Shown in pieces: positions 32,920-39,515 of a stretch of DNA of 44,882 nt. Positions within the stretch are counted from its first letter, which is position 1; each line of letters opens with the position of its first letter. Source of the stretch: Rhodopirellula sp. SM50 (GTDB lineage Bacteria; Planctomycetota; Planctomycetia; Pirellulales; Pirellulaceae); NCBI RefSeq assembly GCF_002289565.1, contig NZ_NTFY01000097.1, positions 1 through 44,882 on the forward strand. The letters run 5' to 3'. The notes below the pieces were generated by a model, which was not told the DNA's origin, did not search any database, and saw only the letters and a program-made list of their open reading frames with translations. Made by a program: the position numbers and the translations under genes.

Positions 32920-33091
32920 CACCCGTGCAAACCACTTCGGCACAGTCGCCTTCATTTTTGGACCAACTCCACGAGGAAAGGACCACCAGAGACGCGGCAA
33001 ATCACGCCATTTGCTTGCAAGCCCAGGGTCTGCAAGCCCGGGGCCTGTCCCCAAGGGATGCGGTCCTGCTTTCACCAGTCAGGCATGAGAA

Positions 33092-33166
33092 ACCCACCGA
33101 TGGCACGTCGCACCCACGGATCATAGGCACCGAAATATCCGTGGGTTCGCGCTGCCATCCGTGGGT
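33092..33166. repeat. 30-bp-arm inverted repeat built from ACCCACGGAT modules
   Basis: Arms at 33092-33121 and 33137-33166 match at 25 of 30 positions, around a 15-base loop. Each arm begins with an ACCCAC-GAT module (ACCCACCGAT left, ACCCACGGAT in the reverse-complemented right) and ends with ACCCACGGAT, joined by a TGGCA-type spacer. A transcript of either strand would form a long hairpin. Confidence 0.75.
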
Positions 33167-33214
33167 CTATTGTTATCCTGTGCCGCGCTGTTGGGGTCAG
33201 TCCCCGTTGGCCCC

Positions 33215-33389
33215 CATCTTTTGACCACCCATCCTTTTGACCACCCATCCTTTTGACCACCCCATCTTTTGACCACCCAATCTTTTGACCACCCAATCTT
33301 TTGACCACCCCATTTTTTGACCACCCCATTTTTTGACCACCCCATTTTTTGACCACCCCATTTTTTGACCACCCAATCTTTCGACCAGC
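33215..33389 (-). repeat. right arm: eleven ~16-bp tandem units (array C)
   Basis: Units on the plus strand read CATCTTTTGACCACC with variants (CATCC, CAATC, CATTT starts). The four near-perfect copies are CATTTTTTGACCACCC, between about 33309 and 33372. Unit length is 15-17 bp with no spacers, so this is not a CRISPR array. The array ends 12 bases before the stop of the small membrane gene. Confidence 0.85.
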
Positions 33390-33401
33390 TTCAACGTGAA
33401 A

Positions 33402-33605
33402 TCAGCGGCCGGACGTCGCGTGAGAGTTGTTCCAAAGCAATATGCCGAGGATGAAGACTGCGATGCCGAACCAGCCGAATCCGTCCAATTCAGCGCGCGT
33501 CGCCGTCCCGAACGCCCATCCGAAACAGAACACCGACACAACTCCCCACAAGAGGCCCGGTTGTTGGTTGTCGTGTGTGGCGATTGGAGCGCGATAGGGA
33601 TTCAT
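33402..33605 (-). CDS. small two-span membrane protein (MNPYRAP type)
   Basis: 67 residues. It begins MNPYRAP, a recurrent start of small planctomycete membrane proteins. Two hydrophobic segments follow, GLLWGVVSVFCFGWAF and FGWFGIAVFILGILLW, with a short polar loop and a polar tail. No function is known to me. Codon-level proof is limited by its size, but composition and the recognisable N-terminus support it as real. The repeat array lies directly downstream and may serve as its transcript end. Confidence 0.6.
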   Translation of the reverse strand: MNPYRAPIATHDNQQPGLLWGVVSVFCFGWAFGTATRAELDGFGWFGIAVFILGILLWNNSHATSGR

Positions 33606-33764
33606 GGCTTGGGAGCCTGTCGAGACAGTTACTTGATGCTAGCAACCAGTATAATCAACACACCCCCATCGATGCGGTCCGCCCGCGTCAAAACGACTCG
33701 ACGCGCAGGATCGTGGATTCGACGCGACTTCCGTGACCGATCAGCCCGATGTGGAAATCCTATT

Positions 33765-34121
33765 TTGAACAATCGAACCCTTTACAAGATCCTCGCCAAA
33801 GCCGATTGGGACGACGCGCGAGCCGCGGGCGTTTTCTCAGGCTGCGGCATCGATTTGACCGACGGCTTTATCCACCTGTCCGGTCACAACCAAGTTGAGA
33901 CGACGGCGAAGCTGTACTTTGCCGGACGAGAGGATTTGCTGTTGGTTGCCGTCGACGTCGATCAACTCGGTGAGACATTGCGGTGGGAGGCATCCCGTGA
34001 CGGAGCCCTATTCCCGCATGTCTATGGTGACATTCCCTTGGACGCGGTGATCTCGGTCGATCCGTTGCCGCTGGGTGAAGACGGGAGTCATCGGTTTCCG
34101 GATTCGTTTGAATCACACTAA
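33765..34121 (+). CDS. DUF952 domain protein
   Basis: 118 residues. The sequence LYKILAKADWDDARAAGVF followed by DGFIHLSGHNQVETTAKLYF and FPHVYGDIPLDAVISVDPL is the DUF952 pattern, at the usual length for a stand-alone domain. Members are small cytoplasmic proteins of unknown activity; some resemble ADP-ribosyl or RNA 2'-phosphotransferase folds, so a nucleotide-related role is possible but unproven. No ATG fits the domain start; the in-frame ATG at 33672 adds 31 Arg-rich residues. TTG at 33765-33767, with GGA about 11 bases upstream, is the best guess, so the start is uncertain. It converges on the kinase gene. Confidence 0.78.
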   Translation: MNNRTLYKILAKADWDDARAAGVFSGCGIDLTDGFIHLSGHNQVETTAKLYFAGREDLLLVAVDVDQLGETLRWEASRDGALFPHVYGDIPLDAVISVDPLPLGEDGSHRFPDSFESH

Positions 34122-34211
34122 ATCCGGCGATGTCCGGCCCCACCTCCTGCGTCGCTGACGGGGAGAAATGCAGTTCGGCCCGCAAATGACGACTGATTTC
34201 TAGAAGATCCG

Positions 34212-35345
34212 TCAATCGGCGACGGGAAAGGCCATCGCGGCGCGCTGGGCCTGGTCCAGCTGGGGCACGTCTCGCGGCACCACGAATTCGATCTCCGCGC
34301 CGCCCGCGTCGGGGTTGCGGGCGAGAATCTGGCCGCCATGTGCTTCCACGATTCGACGACCGATCGACAACCCCAGCCCTGTCCCGTGTTGCTTGGTCGT
34401 GTAGAAGGGTTCGAACGCACGGACCAGAGCTTCGGTGTAAAACGGTTGTCCGTCGTTATGAATGCAGACCCGTACGGCGGCCTGATTTCGGATCGTGGTT
34501 CGATCGTGTCTCACGCGGATGTTGACGCGACCGTGTGGCTGGTCAAAGGCGTTGTCCAGAATCTGATGAAACACCTCCTGGAACTTGCCGCGGTCGACGC
34601 ACGCCAAATCATCGTCGGCGTCGCCCCCCAAGATCTCGATCCGGTTCGCCCAGGCGTCGCATTTCATTTGCAACTCATCAAACACGCTTTGACACAAGGG
34701 TGCCAAGTGGGTCGCCGTTCGACTCAACGTGATCGGTGCGGCGAACCGCCTGACCTCGTCGTAGTTCTCCAGCAAATCGGAAAGGGAGCGGCGGATCTTG
34801 CGAGACAGTTCCAGGTGGCGGTCGCTTTCGCTGAAGTCCAGTTCGAGCAGGTCCAGACAGGCGACGGCACGCTGCAGCGCGTTGCGGCTCTCGTGCGCCA
34901 GACCGCTGATCATCTTGGCGATCGCATCGAACCGTTCGGATTCCAACCGTTGGCCATCGAGCGTGCCCGAGTCGGACTTTGAAAAATTGGCCAGGATCAA
35001 CGACTCGGATTGTTCTTCGACCGGGACCAGCGTGACGTCGACCACGATCTCCGAGCCGTCTTTGCAGACAACGCGTTGGGGCCCCCCCTGTTCCATGCCG
35101 ATCGCTGCCTGTGCCATTGCGTGCGCCGAGTGTGCGTGTTCGTCACGTTGGCTGATCTCCGGTAGCAACCCATCAAGTGCTGATCCGGTGATCTCCGAAC
35201 GCGCATAGCCGAACCAATGCCGGACATTCTCGTTGGCAAACAGAATGGTCCCCGCATGGTCCGCAACCACGACTGCGGACGGGGAAACTTCCATGACCTG
35301 ACGTGTGAGCGACGAGTTGGAAAAGAGTTTTGCGAGTGAATTCAT
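34212..35345 (-). CDS. PAS sensor histidine kinase
   Basis: 377 residues, no membrane segment, so cytoplasmic. A PAS domain (about residues 15-125) begins QVMEVSPSAVVVADHAGTILFAN with KDGSEIVVDVTLVP in its core. The H-box is SGLAHESRNALQ with phospho-acceptor His151, the N-box HQILDNAFDQ, and the G2-box GTGLGLSIGRRIVEAHGG. The D-box reads CIHNDGQPF rather than DNGxG, a weakened ATP-lid motif. The kinase core is a close paralogue of that in the receiver-kinase gene across the divergent promoter (shared HESRNALQR, RRFAAPI/RSFAAPI and FEPF-TTKQ-GTGLGLSI). It probably feeds the same phosphorelay. ATG 35343-35345 is chosen because the upstream extension is not protein-like; the Shine-Dalgarno is weak. 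Confidence 0.88.
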   Translation of the reverse strand: MNSLAKLFSNSSLTRQVMEVSPSAVVVADHAGTILFANENVRHWFGYARSEITGSALDGLLPEISQRDEHAHSAHAMAQAAIGMEQGGPQRVVCKDGSEIVVDVTLVPVEEQSESLILANFSKSDSGTLDGQRLESERFDAIAKMISGLAHESRNALQRAVACLDLLELDFSESDRHLELSRKIRRSLSDLLENYDEVRRFAAPITLSRTATHLAPLCQSVFDELQMKCDAWANRIEILGGDADDDLACVDRGKFQEVFHQILDNAFDQPHGRVNIRVRHDRTTIRNQAAVRVCIHNDGQPFYTEALVRAFEPFYTTKQHGTGLGLSIGRRIVEAHGGQILARNPDAGGAEIEFVVPRDVPQLDQAQRAAMAFPVAD

Positions 35346-35580
35346 GGTTGGAACTGCCACGTGAGAGGACTCGTGAACACACCCCCACCCCGCACGCAGA
35401 GTGCCGAACCGGTTCAAAACTCAAATTTTCTTATTCCAAAAAACGGAGGATTTGAGACGGTTTTGTCAAGTGGGCATGAGTTTCGCAGGATGTGGATTTT
35501 GACTGATGTAACCAATCGTGTTTTCCCGTGGGCACGTCCCCGGCCGCCGGGTGCCCCGTCGCCAGCGGACGATGACCCCA

Positions 35581-35585
35581 AGGAG
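35581..35585 (+). promoter_or_regulatory. Shine-Dalgarno AGGAG deciding the start at 35595
   Basis: AGGAG lies nine bases before ATG 35595-35597. It selects this start over in-frame codons further upstream, which would fall in the divergent promoter region. Confidence 0.65.
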
Positions 35586-35594
35586 TTGATCCTG

Positions 35595-35984
35595 ATGTCA
35601 ACCGTGCGAACCTTCCATTCGGACTCGAATGCGGAATCGAGTGAAGTCCGCCAAACGGAACAGACTGGCCTGGCTGCCGGTGGTTGCGCGGGCACCAGCA
35701 ACTCGCCCGATCGCAGCGACGTACCTTGCGGCGGGCCGGCGGGGGATGGAACGGCGCAACCGACCGCTTCCTCCAGCGAGTGTGAAAAGAAGGCCTTTTT
35801 CCGCGAGCTCCTCGCCCAATCCGGATCGGGGGAACTGCGGCAAATCGAGGTGGACGTGCGGGACGGTCAGATCCTTCTGCGCGGTCGCGTTTCAAGCTTC
35901 TACCAAAAGCAGATGGCGCAGGAATCGCTTTTGCCCGTGGCCATCGGAATGCAAATCTGTAACCAGCTCGAGGTCGATCCCTAG
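35595..35984 (+). CDS. BON domain protein without signal peptide
   Basis: 129 residues. The first ~65 are low-complexity, rich in Ser, Gly, Thr and Cys, with no hydrophobic signal. The C-terminal half is one BON domain: LRQIEVDVRDGQILLRGRVSSFYQKQMAQESLLPVAIGMQICNQLEV, in which the GQILLRGRVSS turn is diagnostic. BON domains usually bind phospholipids or act in periplasmic and mechanosensitive proteins; a cytoplasmic single-BON protein next to kinases is less typical. It is divergent from the PAS kinase and 77 bases upstream of the receiver-kinase gene, so it may open the signalling operon. A role as membrane-stress or lipid-binding partner of the relay is inference. Confidence 0.78.
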   Translation: MSTVRTFHSDSNAESSEVRQTEQTGLAAGGCAGTSNSPDRSDVPCGGPAGDGTAQPTASSSECEKKAFFRELLAQSGSGELRQIEVDVRDGQILLRGRVSSFYQKQMAQESLLPVAIGMQICNQLEVDP

Positions 35985-36061
35985 AACTACGGTCTTCTTT
36001 CGGTGTACCATGCAGCGGCTGCTTCTCCAGATGACGTCGTTTTTTTTCGTCGCCGGTGCCC

Positions 36062-37519
36062 ATGAACGAATCACTCAGCATTCTTATTATCGAAGACGAT
36101 GCTGACACGCTCACCAACCTCTGCGATATCCTTGAGCTGGACGGACATCATGTCGTCGGTGCCTGCTCGTTAGCCGAAGCGAAGGCACGGGCTGATCGCG
36201 ACGCGTTTCAAATCGTGATTTCCGATCGCAAATTGCCTGACGGATTGATCGAGGATTTGCTTCCGGAATTGATCAATTCGGTCAAGGGATCCGACATCAT
36301 CGTGATCACCGGGTTTGCCGACATGCAAAGCACGATCACGGCGTTCCGGTTGGGGGTGACCGACTATGTCATCAAGCCGATCATTCCGGAGGACTTGCGC
36401 AGTACGGTGCGTCGGATCGCGGACAAAAAGCGACTCGAGGCCGAACTGGCCAAAGAGCATGCGTTCGCCGAGCTGGTCCTCGACACGGCCGAGGCGATCG
36501 TGCTGGTCTTGGACCTGGAGGGCAAGGTGATCCAACTGAATCCGTACCTGGAACAACTCACCGGTTGGACTCCGGACGACCTGAAGGGAAAGAATTGGTT
36601 CGAAGTCTGCATCACCGCAGACGATCGGGAACGCGTCAAAGAGGTCTTCATTCGCACCGCCCACGACGTGCACACGCGTGGCGTCGTCAACTCCGTCGTC
36701 GGCAAAGACGGCCGCCTGTACCAGGTGCGATGGTCCAACACGACGCTCAAAAACCACAACGGCGAAGTCACGTCCGTCCTGGCCGTCGGCGTCGACATCA
36801 GCGACCTGACGGCGGCACAAACCCGGGCGTTGCAGTCCGAACGGCTCGCCGCCATCGGGCAGACGATGACCGCCCTGGCCCACGAGAGCCGCAACGCCCT
36901 GCAACGTATCCAAGCCGCCAGCGAACTGCTGGGGCTGGAGATCGCCGGAAATGAACATGCCCTCGGCGACCTGAAGAAAATCCAACGAGCCACCGACGAC
37001 CTCAAGTGCTTGCTGGAGGAGGTTCGGTCGTTTGCCGCCCCCATCCAGATGCGTCCCACGACGGTCGGGCTGCCCGAGATCTGGCGGCGGGTCTGGGACG
37101 ATCTCGCCGTCTCCCACTCCCGGCGTGACGTCCAGCTGATCGAAAATTTTCAGTCGTGCAACATCAAGGTCGATGTTGACACGCTACGAATGGAGCAGGT
37201 CTTTCGAAACTTGTTTGAAAATGCGCTGGCGGCTTGTCACGATCCGGTCCGCATCGAATTGAGTTGCGTGTGCGATCGTGATCACGTCAAACTCACCGTC
37301 CTGGATAATGGACCGGGAATGTCCGAGGAACAATTGGAAAAACTCTTTGAACCCTTCTTCACCACCAAGCAAAGCGGTACCGGGCTCGGACTATCGATCT
37401 GCCAGAGAATCATTGAAGCACATCGCGGCTCCATTGCGGCTCGAACACATCCCAACGGCGCCGCCTTTGAAATCAGACTCCCCCGCCAAAAATCCTGCGA
37501 CGTCGAAATCTACCCCTAG
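36062..37519 (+). CDS. receiver-PAS-histidine kinase hybrid
   Basis: 485 residues. An N-terminal receiver (1-120) has the acidic pair IIEDDAD, phospho-acceptor Asp55 in ISDRKLPDG, and Lys105 in VIKP. A PAS domain follows (about 135-250: EAIVLVLDLEGKVIQLNPYLEQLTGWT). The kinase core has His274 in ALAHESRNALQ, N-box FRNLFENALAACHD, a complete D-box VLDNGPGMSE and G2-box GTGLGLSICQRIIEAHRG. A receiver at the N-terminus of a kinase suggests that another kinase controls it. A GTG two codons upstream is possible; ATG 36062 is preferred, giving MNES, as in the last gene of this operon. No clear Shine-Dalgarno; the leader has eight T at 36040-36047. All domains look intact. Confidence 0.9.
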   Translation: MNESLSILIIEDDADTLTNLCDILELDGHHVVGACSLAEAKARADRDAFQIVISDRKLPDGLIEDLLPELINSVKGSDIIVITGFADMQSTITAFRLGVTDYVIKPIIPEDLRSTVRRIADKKRLEAELAKEHAFAELVLDTAEAIVLVLDLEGKVIQLNPYLEQLTGWTPDDLKGKNWFEVCITADDRERVKEVFIRTAHDVHTRGVVNSVVGKDGRLYQVRWSNTTLKNHNGEVTSVLAVGVDISDLTAAQTRALQSERLAAIGQTMTALAHESRNALQRIQAASELLGLEIAGNEHALGDLKKIQRATDDLKCLLEEVRSFAAPIQMRPTTVGLPEIWRRVWDDLAVSHSRRDVQLIENFQSCNIKVDVDTLRMEQVFRNLFENALAACHDPVRIELSCVCDRDHVKLTVLDNGPGMSEEQLEKLFEPFFTTKQSGTGLGLSICQRIIEAHRGSIAARTHPNGAAFEIRLPRQKSCDVEIYP

Positions 37520-37545
37520 CCGGCCGACGCAGCGGAGCAAGCGGA

Positions 37546-38697
37546 ATGCATAATCAAGATCAAGCCGTGCTGCTGGCGATCCTGGAAGCCGCCGTGGATG
37601 CCATCATCGTCATCGACAGCAACGGAGCCATCCAGACAGCCAACCCGGCTACGACCCAGCTGTTCGGCTTCGAAAAGAGCGAGATGCTCGGACAAAACGT
37701 CAACATGCTGATGCCCAGCCCGTTTCGGGAACAGCACGATGGTTATCTGGCCAACTACCTCAAGACGGGCGAAGCGAAGATCATCGGAATCGGTCGTGAG
37801 GTGATCGGAAAACGAAAAGACGGCTCCACCTTTCCGATGCACTTGGCCGTCAGCCGAATGGCCGTCGGCGATCAAATCTTGTTCGCCGGGATCGTTCGTG
37901 ATATCACCGATATCAAAAATGCGCAGCGACAACTGGCTCTGGCCAACGAAAAACTTGAACAACGCGTTCAAGAACGAACCGCTGAATTGCGTGCCGCACA
38001 AGCGGATCTGCTGAAATCAGAGCGGATGGCCACACTCGGTCAAGTCTCCGGCGGCATCGCTCACGAAATCCGAAATCCCCTCAATGCCGTCCGGACATCG
38101 GTCTACTATCTGAGGAACGTTCAAAATCCTCCCCCGGAAAAGGTGCATGAACACTTGGAGAGGATTGATCGGCAGGTCAGCATGATCGACAATGTGATCA
38201 CCGCGCTTTCGGATATCGCTCGGATGCCCGAACCGTCCGTGATTGCCTGTGACGTGAACGAAATGCTCCGCAAAATTGTGTCCTCCGTTTCGATGCCGGC
38301 GAACATTCAAATCGAGACGGATCTGCCGGACAGCGGGTTCCAGGCGGCCATTGATCCCAACCAGGTTTCCATCGTTTTTCGCAACCTGATCCGCAACGCA
38401 CGCGACGCAATGCCCGACGGAGGGAAAATCTCCATCGCCGGACAAATCGCTCCCGACGAATTGGTCATCCAGGTCTCCGACACCGGCATCGGCATCAAAC
38501 CCGACGACTTGGCGCGCGTGATCGAACCACTTTTTTCCACCAAGGCGCGTGGGATGGGACTCGGGTTGGCCATTTCCGTCGCGATCTTAAAAAAGAACCA
38601 GGGGCGACTGGAAGTGGAAAGCCAACTCGGAAAAGGGACGACGTTTTCGGTGCACCTGAAGCCTTTCTCGGGGCAGGAACGAGGCCAAGATGAATGA
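37546..38697 (+). CDS. FixL-like PAS histidine kinase, predicted haem oxygen sensor
   Basis: 383 residues, cytoplasmic. The PAS domain (1-122) carries REQHDGYLAN and IIGIGREVIGKRKDGSTFPM, close to the haem PAS of rhizobial FixL. The proximal His200 of Bradyrhizobium FixL corresponds to His64 and Arg220 to Arg84, while Arg206 is replaced by Asn70. A coiled-coil linker (about 124-160) leads to H-box GGIAHEIRNPLNAVR (His173), N-box FRNLIRNARDAM, D-box VSDTGIGIKPDDLARVIEPLFSTK and G2-box GMGLGLAIS. Haem binding, and so oxygen or NO sensing, is predicted from these residues; not all PAS domains with this motif bind haem. The gene follows the receiver-kinase by 26 bases and overlaps the next gene by eight. 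Confidence 0.88.
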   Translation: MHNQDQAVLLAILEAAVDAIIVIDSNGAIQTANPATTQLFGFEKSEMLGQNVNMLMPSPFREQHDGYLANYLKTGEAKIIGIGREVIGKRKDGSTFPMHLAVSRMAVGDQILFAGIVRDITDIKNAQRQLALANEKLEQRVQERTAELRAAQADLLKSERMATLGQVSGGIAHEIRNPLNAVRTSVYYLRNVQNPPPEKVHEHLERIDRQVSMIDNVITALSDIARMPEPSVIACDVNEMLRKIVSSVSMPANIQIETDLPDSGFQAAIDPNQVSIVFRNLIRNARDAMPDGGKISIAGQIAPDELVIQVSDTGIGIKPDDLARVIEPLFSTKARGMGLGLAISVAILKKNQGRLEVESQLGKGTTFSVHLKPFSGQERGQDE

Positions 38698-39424
38698 GAG
38701 CGGATCAAGGGTCCTGATCGTCGACGACGATGCGGACATTCGAACCAACTTTGCCGATATCCTCAGCGATCTCGGCTACCAAACCACGACGGCCGAAGAC
38801 GCCACCGCGGCGCTGCGGTGCGTTCGCGACAGTCGCTTTGACGTCGTCCTGCTGGACTATCAAATGCCCGGCATGGACGGCGCATCGCTGTACCGTGAAA
38901 TCAAGAAACTGCAGCCCTCGGTGGCTGCCATCATGATCACCGCCTGGGCCGGCAGCGACGGCGCCCAGCAAGCGAAAAACGCCGGGACCTGGGACGTGCT
39001 GCGAAAACCCGTCGACATTCACGATCTGCTGGAAAAACTCGCCCGCGCCGCCAGCGCGCCGATCGTGCTGGTGGTCGACGACGACGAAGACTTCTGTCAG
39101 TCGCTTTGGCAAGTCTTGAACCTGCGGCATTTTCGCGTGGCGCTGGCACACAGCGAAGCCGAAGGGATCTCGCAGGCCAGTGACTCGCAATGCCAAGTTG
39201 CGATCGTCGATTTGAAACTCGGCAGCGGTGACGGACGCAAGGTCATTCGGCGGATCCATCAAGCGGTCCCGAAAGCACGCACCATCATCGTCAGCGGAGA
39301 CCGGAAAATCGCTGCGGACGCCTACGACGAACTCGGAGACCAAGTCGTCAACGCCGTCTGTCAAAAACCCATCGACATCGACCAACTGCTGAGCATGATC
39401 GAAACCGACAGCGGCCGAAACTAG
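38690..39424 (+). CDS. double-receiver response regulator without output domain
   Basis: 244 residues made of two receiver domains. REC1 (about 6-118): VLIVDDDAD, Asp56 in LLDYQMPGMDG, Lys106 in LRKPVD. REC2 (about 124-240): VLVVDDDED, Asp174 in IVDLKLGSGDG, Lys226 in CQKPID. Both have the full acidic pocket, so both could be phosphorylated. No DNA-binding or enzymatic output domain follows, so it probably serves as a phosphate sink or shuttle between the kinases encoded beside it, or regulates by protein contact. Its start overlaps the FixL-like gene by eight bases, indicating coupling and a common operon. It ends 91 bases before a convergent giant gene. Confidence 0.9.
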   Translation: MNESGSRVLIVDDDADIRTNFADILSDLGYQTTTAEDATAALRCVRDSRFDVVLLDYQMPGMDGASLYREIKKLQPSVAAIMITAWAGSDGAQQAKNAGTWDVLRKPVDIHDLLEKLARAASAPIVLVVDDDEDFCQSLWQVLNLRHFRVALAHSEAEGISQASDSQCQVAIVDLKLGSGDGRKVIRRIHQAVPKARTIIVSGDRKIAADAYDELGDQVVNAVCQKPIDIDQLLSMIETDSGRN

Positions 39425-39515
39425 CGGGCGCAGTTCGATCCACAAGTCGAATTCCGATGCCCGGTGGACCGGCCTTGCGTTGGCCCAGTCTTGCGTTCAA
39501 GAACGATCAGCGGGG

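Larger units (their letters stand above)
32689..33401. other. repeat-rich non-coding block with nested inverted repeats
   Basis: About 710 bases upstream of the wbqC-like operon and downstream of the small membrane gene. Several open frames cross it, but they consist of repeat translations and lack any protein-like motif. It contains two copies of a 16-bp unit at the left, eleven units of the same type in opposite orientation at the right, and a 30-bp-arm hairpin between. It also has a short tandem GCAAGCCC-GGG duplication around 33016-33045. It appears to be a non-coding, possibly mobile or RNA-forming element. Confidence 0.6.

Noticed and set aside
32796..33224. 142-codon plus-strand frame across the repeat block
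   Set aside because: It reads through repeat units and hairpin arms, has no Shine-Dalgarno or motif, and gives repeated non-protein-like sequence.
33215..33389. Possible CRISPR array
   Set aside because: Units abut directly without spacers, are degenerate, and no cas gene is near.
33121..33541. Minus-strand frames with KKWGGQKMGWSKNG-type repeats
   Set aside because: The same DNA repeat gives similar peptides in all three frames because units are about 16 bp; there is no reason to choose one.
36040..36047. T8 run as intrinsic terminator after the BON gene
   Set aside because: No adequate GC-rich stem precedes it; it lies 15 bases before the next start codon and is more likely leader sequence.
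36170..37117. 315-codon minus-strand frame inside the receiver-kinase gene
   Set aside because: Antisense to intact receiver, PAS and kinase motifs; no protein character.
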